A stretch of DNA of 64,000 nucleotides, taken from positions 3,548,962 to 3,612,961 of the forward strand of contig NZ_CP146606.1 in the NCBI RefSeq assembly GCF_032842945.2, read 5' to 3'. Under the pieces are notes generated by a model. It searched no databases and was not told where the DNA came from. It saw only the letters and a list, made by a program, of their open reading frames with translations. The translations under genes were made by a program, and so were the position numbers. This document shows positions 36,554-45,224 of the stretch, one piece after another (the first letter of the stretch is position 1; the number at the start of each line of letters is the position of its first letter). This DNA comes from Roseovarius sp. W115. Lineage in GTDB: Bacteria; Pseudomonadota; Alphaproteobacteria; Rhodobacterales; Rhodobacteraceae.

Positions 36554-37405
36554 ATGCGCATGAATGAGACCGTAAAAGTGACCGAAGCCAAAGCTGTCAA
36601 AGTCCCCACCCTGCCCGACGCCCAGACCGTGACAGAAGTCAAGCACTGGACGGACCGGCTGTTTTCCTTCCGTACCACGCGGCCTGCATCGCTGCGCTTC
36701 CGCTCGGGCGAGTTTGTGATGATCGGCCTCATGCAGACGGATGAGAAGACCGGCAAGGAAAAACCCCTTCTGCGCGCCTATTCCATCGCTTCGCCCTCCT
36801 GGGATGATGAGTTGGAGTTTTATTCGATCAAGGTGCAGGACGGCCCGCTCACATCACGGCTTCAGCACATCCAGCCGGGCGACCAGATCATTCTGCGCCC
36901 CAAACCGGTTGGCACGCTGGTGCATGACGCGCTTTTGCCGGGCAAACGGCTCTGGCTGTTTGCGACTGGCACCGGGTTCGCGCCCTTTGCCTCGCTTTTA
37001 CGCGATCCGCAAACCTATGAGGATTACGACGAGGTCATCATCACCCATACCTGCCGCGAGGTGGGTGAGTTGACTTATGGCGCGGAGCTGATTGAGAGCA
37101 TCCGCAGCGATGAAATGCTCGCCGAACTGATCGGCGAAGGCTTTGACGAGAAGCTGCGCTACTACCCCACCACCACCCGCGAAGAGAGCCCCAAAATGGG
37201 TCGCATCACCGATCTGATGCGCTCGGGCGAGGTGTTTGAGGATCTCGGCGTGGCTCCTCTGGCCCCCGAAACCGACCGCGCGATGGTCTGCGGCAACATG
37301 GCGTTTAACCTTGAGATCAAGGACATGCTGGAAGAATACGGCCTGCGCGAAGGGGCCAATTCAGATCCCAAGGAATACGTCGTCGAAAAGGCGTTTCTGG
37401 ACTGA
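36554..37405 (+). CDS. fpr: Ferredoxin--NADP(+) reductase
   Basis: 283 residues from ATG 36554 (an ATG at 36560 is also possible). FAD-binding FRSGEFVMIGL and RAYSIASP, NADP-binding FATGTGFAPFASLLRDP and CGNMAFNLEI, and the Y/F end VEKAFLD. It belongs to the bacterial Fpr class. It is separated from the cys operon by about 65 bases and may have its own promoter; it could reduce ferredoxin for cysI. Confidence 0.93.
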   Translation: MRMNETVKVTEAKAVKVPTLPDAQTVTEVKHWTDRLFSFRTTRPASLRFRSGEFVMIGLMQTDEKTGKEKPLLRAYSIASPSWDDELEFYSIKVQDGPLTSRLQHIQPGDQIILRPKPVGTLVHDALLPGKRLWLFATGTGFAPFASLLRDPQTYEDYDEVIITHTCREVGELTYGAELIESIRSDEMLAELIGEGFDEKLRYYPTTTREESPKMGRITDLMRSGEVFEDLGVAPLAPETDRAMVCGNMAFNLEIKDMLEEYGLREGANSDPKEYVVEKAFLD

Positions 37406-37718
37406 GGTTTTTGGCTTAGGTGTCCTGTTTTTGATCCTGGCGACCTCAACATCAACGCCGATCCGAAGGATCAAATCAGAATTTGCGCGGCAATGAAGCG
37501 GGTGTCTGGAATGACCCCCAAACCGCCGTATGCTGCGCTGCGCACCAGTGTCCGCTTTGCTTACTGTGACCACAAACAACCCTTTTCTGCGCAGGGACTC
37601 TGAAAAGGATCTATGTCCGACACATGTGGCCAAGCGATTGCTGCCCACTCGACGGTCATTTGCCTTTCTGTTACCAATGACGCAGGTTCGATCCTGCCCC
37701 ATTGTCGAGGACAATATT
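37406..37718. other. Non-coding stretch with no recognised content
   Basis: 313 bases. A 189-bp open frame continues into the secreted-protein gene but has no coding character before 37719. The only structure is a small hairpin GATCC-GAA-GGATC near 37460. No promoter or repeat was recognised. Confidence 0.4.
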
Positions 37719-38177
37719 ATGCTGCGTTCAATGCTACTAACTGTCGTTCTAATTGCACCTCAGTGCCTGAATGCGAGCGAGAAAGTAGCCGTAACGAACT
37801 ACTATGTTGTCAACCAAGAGCAGGTTCCTGCGGGAGAGAACGTTTTTTGGAAAGAAGACAACTACGGGACCTATACCGTTGAGGAGGGACCAATCGAGTC
37901 TGGATTTGTCCGGTGCGTGGGCTCAGGATTTGGTGGACCCAGCGGTGTCAACGGCAGCGGTGTCTGTGTTTACGGTGAAAACGAAGACACCTTCACCATG
38001 CGATGGGAGGTTGTTTCCTTCGGCTTCAACGAATGGCAGATCGTTGCATCTACCGGCAAATATTCCGGAATGACCGGAAGTGGAACGACCAAGACACGCG
38101 TGGCGTCGGAATACTTAGCGTTTCCGCACCGAATTTCTGACTGGGAAGGTGAACTCACCCTGCCCGATGGGGATTAA
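37719..38177 (+). CDS. Secreted hypothetical protein with Gly-rich beta motifs
   Basis: 152 residues from ATG 37719 (GAGGA nine bases upstream). Signal peptide MLRSMLLTVVLIAPQCLNA. The mature part has FVRCVGSGFGGPSG, GVCVYGENEDTFTMRWE and STGKYSGMTGSGTT. The last two resemble the secreted protein at 50685, where the matching parts are GMCVYTSADGSM and GNGKMEGLTGGGT. Function unknown; a beta-barrel of the allene-oxide-cyclase/dirigent type is possible (inference). Confidence 0.7.
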   Translation: MLRSMLLTVVLIAPQCLNASEKVAVTNYYVVNQEQVPAGENVFWKEDNYGTYTVEEGPIESGFVRCVGSGFGGPSGVNGSGVCVYGENEDTFTMRWEVVSFGFNEWQIVASTGKYSGMTGSGTTKTRVASEYLAFPHRISDWEGELTLPDGD

Positions 38178-38324
38178 ATTGAGACCTACAAAGCTTTAGA
38201 ACAAGCTTGTTTGGGAAGCTGATAAAGTCGTCATTCAGACCATATCAGCATGTGCCGATACTGAGCTATCTGCGGCCAACTTCAAACTGCTCCGGAAGTT
38301 GTTTTTCAATAGTCTGGAATAAAT

Positions 38325-38365
38325 TCGGGCCGAACCTTTGCGGCATGGCAAGAGGTCCGGCCCGA
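38325..38365. terminator. Bidirectional terminator-like hairpin
   Basis: Arms TCGGGCCGAACCT (38325-38337) and AGGTCCGGCCCGA (38353-38365) pair over 13 bp with one mismatch, between convergent genes. GTGTTTT follows on the plus strand. Confidence 0.65.
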
Positions 38366-38398
38366 GTGTTTTGCGTCTGTTGAGACCTCGCGGTTGTC

Positions 38399-39280
38399 TT
38401 ACAGCCCAAGCGCCTCGCGGACGGCTTTAAGCGCGCTCTCAAGCAGTTCAGGATTATCCTGCGCCGCCTTGAGGCTGGTGGTCAGGCCAGTTTTTTCCAA
38501 CGCGCCCAAGTTTGAGCCGTCGATAAACTCAGTGACTTTATCAAGGTCAAACCCATCCACAGTCAAAAGCTCTGTGATGTCTGGTGTGGCATCACCGGCG
38601 GCGTCTGCCGTAGAGGACGCGGCCTCTTCGGTGTTGGTGTCCAGCGCAGCAGTCTCCGTTGCCTCTTCTGCGGCCTCCGCGGCCGTGTCAGCTGCGGTAT
38701 CGGCTGCTTCACTTGCTGTGTCAGCCACAGAATCTGTTGCCTCGGCGGCGGTGTCTGCTGCTGCATCTGCGGCTTCGGCAGCTGTGTCAGCAGCGGCGTC
38801 GGCTGTTTCTGCAGCAGTATCCGTTGCTGCATCTACCGCACCTTCAGCGGCTTCAACCGCCTGATTGGCGGTATCCGCCGCTGCATCTGCTGCGCCTTCA
38901 GCCGCCTCGGTTACGGTATCGACAGCTTCTTGTGCCGTGTCTGCGGCGGCATCCGCCACCTCACCCGCCGTGTCTGCCGCCCCTTCCGCAAGGTTTTGCG
39001 TGCCTTCCACAGCGCCTTCCACGGCCTCTTCGGTTGCTGCGGCGGCATCGCTTGCGGCCTCTGTTGCAGTCTCAACTGCGCCTTCTGCCGCTTCCGTCAC
39101 GGCCTCAGCCGCGTTCTCCACTGCCTCACCCGCAGCATCCGCAGCACTGTCCAGCGCTTCTGGTGCGTTTACATTCTCGCTGACGTCGCTTGCGATCTCC
39201 TGTGGTGACTTGCCGGAAAACAGCATGTACCCTCCGGCAATCACAATCAGTGCCACAAGAACCCAAAGCAGGTTTTTCAT
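38399..39280 (-). CDS. Membrane-anchored LEA-like 11-residue-repeat protein
   Basis: 293 residues from ATG 39280. An N-terminal membrane helix (NLLWVLVALIVIAGGYMLF) is followed by about 180 residues of Ala/Glu/Asp/Thr-rich amphipathic helix in 11-residue units such as ADAAADTAAEA, TDSVADTASEA and ADTAADTAAEA. A globular tail (LTVDGFDLDKVTEFIDGS to the end) closes it. It is like group 3 LEA or apolipoprotein helices. Function unknown; a periplasmic spacer or stress protectant is inference. Confidence 0.75.
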   Translation of the reverse strand: MKNLLWVLVALIVIAGGYMLFSGKSPQEIASDVSENVNAPEALDSAADAAGEAVENAAEAVTEAAEGAVETATEAASDAAAATEEAVEGAVEGTQNLAEGAADTAGEVADAAADTAQEAVDTVTEAAEGAADAAADTANQAVEAAEGAVDAATDTAAETADAAADTAAEAADAAADTAAEATDSVADTASEAADTAADTAAEAAEEATETAALDTNTEEAASSTADAAGDATPDITELLTVDGFDLDKVTEFIDGSNLGALEKTGLTTSLKAAQDNPELLESALKAVREALGL

Positions 39281-39389
39281 TTGTCTCATCCCCTTTTAAA
39301 GCAGTCTTTGCGCCTCATGCGCGAACTGCGATGTCTGTAGCTGTCAGATGCGCCCGAGCTTGAAAAGGTACAAGGGGAAATTCGACACC

Positions 39390-39411
39390 AATCGGCTCAG
39401 ATCAGCCGATT
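39390..39411 (+). promoter_or_regulatory. Leader hairpin upstream of infC
   Basis: Eight-base stem AATCGGCT/AGCCGATT with loop CAGATC, followed by TTG, 73 bases before the infC start. It may be an attenuator of infC or the end of a short leader transcript. Confidence 0.4.
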
Positions 39412-39483
39412 TTGCCGCTTGAATCAGTCCCTCAGCGGCGTTAGGTTGCCACTTCAAGTCAAACCATAAGAAGGACCAAAGCC

Positions 39484-40029
39484 ATAGCTCGCAGACCCCA
39501 CAACGCGCCCCCTACGCGCGACACCGGACCGCGCATCAACGACCGCATCCGTTCCTCTGAAATCCGCCTCATCGGCGCCGAAGGAGAAAATGTAGGGGTT
39601 GTGACACCCGAACGAGCAATGGAGATGGCGGCAGACGCCGGTCTTGATCTGGTCGAGATTTCCCCAAATGCCGAACCTCCGGTCTGTAAGATCATGGACT
39701 ACGGCAAGTACAAGTACGAACAGCAAAAACGCGAATCCGAGGCGCGCAAAAAGCAGAAGGTTATCGAGGTCAAAGAGGTCAAGTTCCGACCCAACACTGA
39801 CACGCACGATTATGACGTGAAAATGCGCAACGTCTTTCGCTTTCTAGAGAACGGCGACAAGGTCAAAGTTACCTTGCGGTTCCGCGGCCGTGAAATGGCA
39901 CATCAGGACCTGGGCCGCGACCTTTTACAGCGTGTTGCCGAGGATATAGAGGGCGTGGGCAAGATCGAAAACATGCCCAAAATGGAAGGCCGCCAGATGA
40001 TTATGATCATTGGGCCTGGCGGCAAGTAA
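39484..40029 (+). CDS. infC: Translation initiation factor IF-3, ATA start codon
   Basis: 181 residues. The family N-terminus ([19 protein letters not shown]) is in frame from ATA 39484, and AAGAAGGA (39468-39475) lies eight bases before it; no ATG, GTG or TTG is available until much later. The N-domain ([15 protein letters not shown]), linker ([19 protein letters not shown]) and C-domain ([17 protein letters not shown]) are complete. IF-3 discriminates against non-AUG starts, so an ATA start lets it limit its own synthesis. Confidence 0.93.
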   Translation: MARRPHNAPPTRDTGPRINDRIRSSEIRLIGAEGENVGVVTPERAMEMAADAGLDLVEISPNAEPPVCKIMDYGKYKYEQQKRESEARKKQKVIEVKEVKFRPNTDTHDYDVKMRNVFRFLENGDKVKVTLRFRGREMAHQDLGRDLLQRVAEDIEGVGKIENMPKMEGRQMIMIIGPGGK

Positions 40030-40053
40030 CCTCAAACCTTTGAACTCAAAATG

Positions 40054-40087
40054 AAAAAGCGATCAGAAGCTATCTGGTCGCTTTTTT
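40054..40087 (+). terminator. Rho-independent terminator of infC
   Basis: AAAAAGCGATCAGA pairs with TCTGGTCGCTTTTT through a short loop, followed by TTATT. Classic form. Confidence 0.85.
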
Positions 40088-40271
40088 ATTGTGAACACAC
40101 ATTGATTGCATCGTGGTCTTTGCTATCGTTTCAGGAGGCTTCTGAAGACAAACACGCGCCGGATCATCACTCTCTGGCAAAAGAATAATCAACCTGCAGC
40201 CCCAAAATCGGCTGCATATGTCTTGTGAAGCAAAGAAGAGACGAACAAACGTCCACAGCGGGGGAGACAAC

Positions 40272-41978
40272 ATGGCGCGAAGATGCAAAGCCCTTTGGGC
40301 TGGCGCTTTATGTTGCCTGGCGACAACAGCCAGCGCGGAACGGGCCAGCGACGGCCAGCTTAATCTCTATTACTGGCAAGCGCCGTCTATTCTAAACCCG
40401 TATCTGTCGGGTGGCAGCAAAGACATTGAGGCCGCCAGCCTGATCCTGGAACCCCTGGTGCGCTATGATGAAGCCGGTGCAATGGTGCCCTGGCTTGTGG
40501 ATGACATCCCATCGTTGGAGAACGGTGGTGTGTCCGAAGATCTGACTTCTGTCACCTGGCGGCTCAGCGAAGGCCTTTTGTGGTCAGATGGAAGCCCGGT
40601 GACATCTGAGGATATCAAATTCACTTGGGAATACTGCACAGCCGAAGGCGGCGGGTGTGCGCAGTTTGAGAAGTTCGGCGGCATTTCTGCGATTGACACA
40701 CCTGATGCGCTCACCGCAGTGGTGCGCTTTGAAGGCCCGAAACCTTTCCCCTACTCTGCATTTGTTGGCGGGTTGTCTCCTGTTTTGCAAAAGGCGCAAT
40801 TTGCCGAGTGTCTTGGCCCCCGCGCCCAGGAATGCAGCGCCGAGAATTTCGCACCGATTGGCACCGGGCCCTTTGTCGTTGATGATTTTCGCCCCAATGA
40901 CGTGGTGCAACTCTCGGCCAATCCCAATTACCGTGACCCGGTCAAACCTGCATTTGGCAGCGTTCTGATCAAAGGTGGCGGAAATGCCAGCACCGCAGGA
41001 AGCGCGGTGTTGGAGACCGGCGAATTTGACTATGGCTGGAATCTGCAGCTGGCGCCGGACGTTCTGGCCCGCATGGAAGCCGCGGGAAAGGGTCAAGTTG
41101 TCTCGGCTTTTGGCACGGTTGTGGAGCGGATCGTGCTCAACCTCACAGACCCATCACGCGAGCGAGGAGAAGCTCGTTCGACCGTTGCACACCCTCACCC
41201 GTTTCTGACTGACCCAGCTGTTCGCGAAGCGCTTAGCCTGGCGATTGATCGCGCGCTATTGGTTGAGATTGGCTATGGGCCTGCCGGGCGTGTGACGTGC
41301 AACGTCTTGCCCGCACCGGCGATTTATGTCTCGACCGCCAATGATGCCTGTCTGATGCAAGACATCTCAGGCGCTCAGACGCTCCTGGACGACGCGGGTT
41401 GGACCGACACTGATGGCGATGGCGTGCGGGACAAGGATGGCGTTGCCCTGCGCCTTCAGTTTCAAACCTCGACCAATGCCGTGCGGCAGGATTTCCAGGT
41501 TCTCATCAAACAATGGTGGGCCGAGATTGGTATCGACACACAGTTGCGCAACATTGATGCCAGCGTCTTTTTCGGCGGCGATCCTGGAAGCCCGGATACA
41601 TTTCAAAAGTTCTTTGCCGATGTGCAGATGTTTGCCGGAAGCTTCGATGGCACCGATCCCGAGGCTTACATGTCAAGCTGGCGCTGCGACAAGATCCCGG
41701 CACCTGAAAACCAATGGCAAGGCAGCAATATCTCGCGGTTTTGTAGCGCAGACTATGACATGCTCGCCGACACAATGCGGCGCACCGGTGCCATGCACGA
41801 GCGCGCCGCCTTGGCCAAAACCATGAACGACGCTCTGGTCGGCGCGTTTGTCCTGCTGCCGCTTGTGGATCGCGGCCGTGTCTCCGCCCACGCCAATTCC
41901 CTGGGCGGTGTGCGGATCAACACCTGGGACACAGAGCTTTGGAACGCCGCCGATTGGGTGCGCAAGGACGGCAACTGA
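40272..41978 (+). CDS. Peptide ABC transporter substrate-binding protein
   Basis: Periplasmic binding protein of the SBP_bac_5 (DppA/OppA) family. 568 residues from ATG 40272 (GGGGGAG seven bases upstream). Signal peptide LWAGALCCLATTASA, then NLYYWQAPSILNPYLSGG, TWRLSEGLLWSDGSPVTSEDIKFTW and FAPIGTGPFVVDDF. The first gene of the importer with the two permeases downstream; ligand probably short peptides. Confidence 0.93.
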   Translation: MARRCKALWAGALCCLATTASAERASDGQLNLYYWQAPSILNPYLSGGSKDIEAASLILEPLVRYDEAGAMVPWLVDDIPSLENGGVSEDLTSVTWRLSEGLLWSDGSPVTSEDIKFTWEYCTAEGGGCAQFEKFGGISAIDTPDALTAVVRFEGPKPFPYSAFVGGLSPVLQKAQFAECLGPRAQECSAENFAPIGTGPFVVDDFRPNDVVQLSANPNYRDPVKPAFGSVLIKGGGNASTAGSAVLETGEFDYGWNLQLAPDVLARMEAAGKGQVVSAFGTVVERIVLNLTDPSRERGEARSTVAHPHPFLTDPAVREALSLAIDRALLVEIGYGPAGRVTCNVLPAPAIYVSTANDACLMQDISGAQTLLDDAGWTDTDGDGVRDKDGVALRLQFQTSTNAVRQDFQVLIKQWWAEIGIDTQLRNIDASVFFGGDPGSPDTFQKFFADVQMFAGSFDGTDPEAYMSSWRCDKIPAPENQWQGSNISRFCSADYDMLADTMRRTGAMHERAALAKTMNDALVGAFVLLPLVDRGRVSAHANSLGGVRINTWDTELWNAADWVRKDGN

Positions 41979-42004
41979 ATGCACGTCGTGTGCGGAGTTG
42001 TTGA

Positions 42005-43012
42005 ATGCTGAGCTATACGCTCCGCCGGCTCATCCTGACAGTGCCTACACTGCTTTTCATCGCTTTGGTTATCTTCTTGCTGCTGGAGCTGGCACCCGGT
42101 GATCCTATGGCGCAGGTGCCACTTACCGTGCCGCCCGAGGTCAAGGCGCAAATGCGCGAGGCCCTAGGTCTTGGCGAGGCGATGCACATCCGCTTTATCA
42201 AATGGCTGGTGCAGTTCTTCTGGATCGAGCCACAGGTCTTCATGGATCATATGTTCGGCACCTCCCTGTCCGAGGGCAAACTGCGCGTGCTCAGCTGGCA
42301 GCATCGCGGCCCGGTCATGGATGTGGTGGCAGAACGCCTGCCGCAGACGCTCTGGGTTGTGGGCACGGCCTATGTCGTGGGCATTCTCATCGCTCTACCC
42401 ATCGGGATATACTCAGCCTACCGCCAGTACTCGGTGTTCGATCAGGCGGGCACATTCGTCACCATGATCGGCTATTCGATCCCGCCCTTTTTCAGCGGTC
42501 CGCTGGTGATTGCCCTTTTCTCGGTGCAGTTGGGCTGGTTCGACTTTGTCTATGACACCACCCACGAGGTCACTGACTGGGCCAGTTTCAAAGTGCAACT
42601 AAGCCAGATGGTCTTGCCGGTGATGGTTTTGTCCCTGCAGACCACCGCACAGATCAGCCGCTATATGCGCGCCACTATGCTGGACAATCTGAACCAGGAT
42701 TATGTGCGCACCGCACGCGCCAAAGGTCTCTCTGAGGTGGTGGTGGTTCTGGTGCACGTTCTGCGCAACTCAATGATCCCTGTGGTCACGGTCATCGCCC
42801 TTGGCCTGCCTGCGGTCTTTGGCGGCGCGATCATCACCGAACAGCTGTTTTCCATCAACGGCATCGGCGCCCAGTTGATTGACGCGATCCGTGCCAATGA
42901 TCTGCCGACGGTGCACACGCTGACTTTTATCTTTGCGGTGCTGATCGTTTTGGCCAACCTGCTTGCCGACATCCTGTACGGACTGCTCGATCCGAGGATT
43001 CGCTATGACTGA
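42005..43012 (+). CDS. Peptide ABC transporter permease (DppB-like)
   Basis: 335 residues, six membrane helices, with the EAA-type loop EVVVVLVHVLRNSMIPVV that contacts the ATPase. 26 bases after the binding-protein gene. Inner membrane. The next permease starts inside its last codons. Confidence 0.93.
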   Translation: MLSYTLRRLILTVPTLLFIALVIFLLLELAPGDPMAQVPLTVPPEVKAQMREALGLGEAMHIRFIKWLVQFFWIEPQVFMDHMFGTSLSEGKLRVLSWQHRGPVMDVVAERLPQTLWVVGTAYVVGILIALPIGIYSAYRQYSVFDQAGTFVTMIGYSIPPFFSGPLVIALFSVQLGWFDFVYDTTHEVTDWASFKVQLSQMVLPVMVLSLQTTAQISRYMRATMLDNLNQDYVRTARAKGLSEVVVVLVHVLRNSMIPVVTVIALGLPAVFGGAIITEQLFSINGIGAQLIDAIRANDLPTVHTLTFIFAVLIVLANLLADILYGLLDPRIRYD

Positions 43013-43898
43013 GCCGCATAAACCCTCTTCCAGTCTCTGGCGCGATGTCTGGCACGGCTTTGCACGACACCGCGGTGCGCTTCTGGGCGCTGTTGTATTT
43101 GGCCTCATCATCCTGACGGTTTTTCTCGGCCCATTCCTCTGGACGCTTGATCCCGGCTTTACCGATATCCGCGCGCGCAACCAAGGCCCAAGCTGGGCGC
43201 ATCCCTTCGGCACCGACAATCTAGGCCGCGACACGCTGGCACGGGTCATGGCAGGCGGACAGATTTCCATCGCGGTCGGCCTGGCAGCCATGGCGCTTTC
43301 CATCGGTCTGGGCAGCTTGATCGGCGTGCTGGCGGGCATGTTCCGCTATCTCGATGGCCCGCTGATGCGGCTCACAGACCTTTTCTTGTCCCTACCTCTC
43401 CTGCCGTTGCTTTTGGTCATGATGCTGCTCTTTAATGAAAGCCTCACGGGCCTTCTGGGCCCTGAAACCGGCACGTTCATCCTCATCGTCGGCGCTATTG
43501 GCCTGACAAGCTGGATGCCCACAGCACGGATCGTGCGCGGCGATGTCCTTGCCCTGAAAGAACGCGAATTCGTGCTGGCTGCGCGCTCCATCGGTACATC
43601 ACCCGCCAAACTCATCACGCGCCATATCCTGCCCAATGTGCTCTCGCCCATCCTGGTCTCCGCCACGCTGGGCATTGCCACGGCGATTATCACCGAAAGC
43701 GCGCTTAGCTTTCTCGGCTTCGGCTTCCCACCAGACTTCGCCACCTGGGGTCAGCTTCTCAAAGACGCGACCGTTTACCTGCAGGATTACCCCGAACGCG
43801 TGATCTGGCCCGGGCTGGCCATTTCCCTGACGGTGCTGAGCGTGAACTACATGGGCGACGGGCTGCGCGACGCGCTCGACCCGCGTGCCCGGCGCTAA
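43005..43898 (+). CDS. Peptide ABC transporter permease (DppC-like)
   Basis: 297 residues from ATG 43005, overlapping the first permease by eight bases. N-terminal helix then HPFGTDNLGRDTLARVMAGGQISIAVGL, the DppC/OppC signature, and EREFVLAARSIGTSPAKLITRHILPN. Heterodimer partner of the DppB-like protein. Confidence 0.93.
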   Translation: MTEPHKPSSSLWRDVWHGFARHRGALLGAVVFGLIILTVFLGPFLWTLDPGFTDIRARNQGPSWAHPFGTDNLGRDTLARVMAGGQISIAVGLAAMALSIGLGSLIGVLAGMFRYLDGPLMRLTDLFLSLPLLPLLLVMMLLFNESLTGLLGPETGTFILIVGAIGLTSWMPTARIVRGDVLALKEREFVLAARSIGTSPAKLITRHILPNVLSPILVSATLGIATAIITESALSFLGFGFPPDFATWGQLLKDATVYLQDYPERVIWPGLAISLTVLSVNYMGDGLRDALDPRARR

Positions 43899-43987
43899 GG
43901 TGGGATGCCTCCGGCGGGGATATTTTCGGCAAAGAGAAAGGCGGGGTCGCGACGTGTCTTTCTTCTTGCCAGAAATATCCCGGGGGT

Positions 43988-44034
43988 TTGGGGGCTGGCC
44001 CCCAAGTTTACCTGCGTTTTGGGGCTGACCCCCA
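43988..44034. repeat. Two G/C-rich hairpins between convergent genes
   Basis: TTGGGGG-CTGG-CCCCCAA (43988-44005) and TGGGG/CCCCA (44020-44034) in tandem after the DppC-like gene. GCCTCCGGCGGGGATATTT lies at 43910-43928. Repeats of this kind are frequent between Rhodobacteraceae genes; here they probably end both transcripts. Confidence 0.55.
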
Positions 44035-44052
44035 GCAAAACCTACGACCCCT

Positions 44053-45213
44053 TCACACCGGCATCCGTTGCTCGACCACTTCCGCCCACCAGCTGCAGCC
44101 AAAGGGGATGGCATCGTCGCTGAAATTGTATTCCGGATGATGCACCGGGGCAGTCTGCCCATTGCCCATCAGGATATAGGCACCGGGCCGTTCCTCCAGC
44201 ATGAAGGCGAAATCCTCGCCGCCCATGACGAGAGGCGCATCCTCGCATTGCCCGGTCACTTGTCGCGCAGCGTGGGCGGCAAACTCGGTCTGTTCGGCGT
44301 GGTTGGCCATCACTGGATAGTTGCGCTCATACTCCAATGTGATCGTCCCACCAAAGGCCTCGCCGATGTTCTCACACAGCGCGCGCATGCGCTTTTCAGT
44401 CAGATCGCGGATGGCCGGGCTGAGCGTGCGCACCGTGCCCATCAGCGTGACCTGTGAGGGAATGACATTGAACGTCTTCGAGGATGTCTCCATCGACGTC
44501 ACGGAGACCACGGCATTCTCAATCGGATCAGCGTTGCGGCTCACAATGGTCTGCAGCGCATTCACCAACTGGGCCGTCATCACCACGGGGTCTATGGTTT
44601 CATGCGGTTTGGCGGCATGTCCGCCTTTGCCATCCACCACGATGTCAAACTTGTCGGTCGCGGCAAAAAATGGTCCGGGGCGAATGGCAAACGTGCCCTC
44701 CGGCACGCCGGGCCAGTTGTGCATGCCGTAAACTTCCTGAATGCCGAACCGGTCCATCAGCCCGTCTTGGCACATCTCGCGCCCGCCGCCGCCGCCCTCT
44801 TCGGCCGGTTGAAAGATCACCACCGCCGTGCCGTTGAAATTTCGCGTCTCCGCCAGGTACTTCGCCGCCCCCAAAAGCATCGCCGTGTGACCGTCATGCC
44901 CACAGGCATGCATCTTGCCGTCGGTTTTGGAGGCATAGTCGAGCCCGGTTTGCTCATGTATCGGCAGTGCGTCCATATCGGCACGCAGGCCAATAACCTT
45001 GCCCGATCCGCTTTCGCGCCCCTTGATCACGCCCACAACACCGGTGCGGCCAATGCCAGTCACCACCTCGTCACAGCCAAAGTCTTTGAGCTTTTCCTCG
45101 ACCAAAGCGCTGGTGCGATGGGTGTCAAACATCAGCTCAGGATTTGCATGAATATCCCGTCGCCAGGCGGTGATTTCATCCTGCAGGTCGGCAAAGCGGT
45201 TTTTCACGGGCAT
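44053..45213 (-). CDS. M20 family amidohydrolase
   Basis: 386 residues, complete. HACGHDGHTAMLLGAAKYLAET-like zinc site, FQPAEEGGGGGREM, GKGGHAAKPHETIDP and the C-terminal GGEDFAFMLEERPGAY. Hippurate/N-acyl-amino-acid hydrolase type. Placed between the importer permeases and its ATPase, so its substrate is probably what the importer carries. Paralogue of the gene at the start of the window. Confidence 0.93.
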   Translation of the reverse strand: MPVKNRFADLQDEITAWRRDIHANPELMFDTHRTSALVEEKLKDFGCDEVVTGIGRTGVVGVIKGRESGSGKVIGLRADMDALPIHEQTGLDYASKTDGKMHACGHDGHTAMLLGAAKYLAETRNFNGTAVVIFQPAEEGGGGGREMCQDGLMDRFGIQEVYGMHNWPGVPEGTFAIRPGPFFAATDKFDIVVDGKGGHAAKPHETIDPVVMTAQLVNALQTIVSRNADPIENAVVSVTSMETSSKTFNVIPSQVTLMGTVRTLSPAIRDLTEKRMRALCENIGEAFGGTITLEYERNYPVMANHAEQTEFAAHAARQVTGQCEDAPLVMGGEDFAFMLEERPGAYILMGNGQTAPVHHPEYNFSDDAIPFGCSWWAEVVEQRMPV

Positions 45214-45224
45214 GGGGCGTCCTT

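Noticed and set aside
38394..39299. Plus-strand low-complexity frames (Ala/Ser/Val and Arg/Leu/Pro runs)
   Set aside because: Shadows of the 11-residue repeat protein on the reverse strand.
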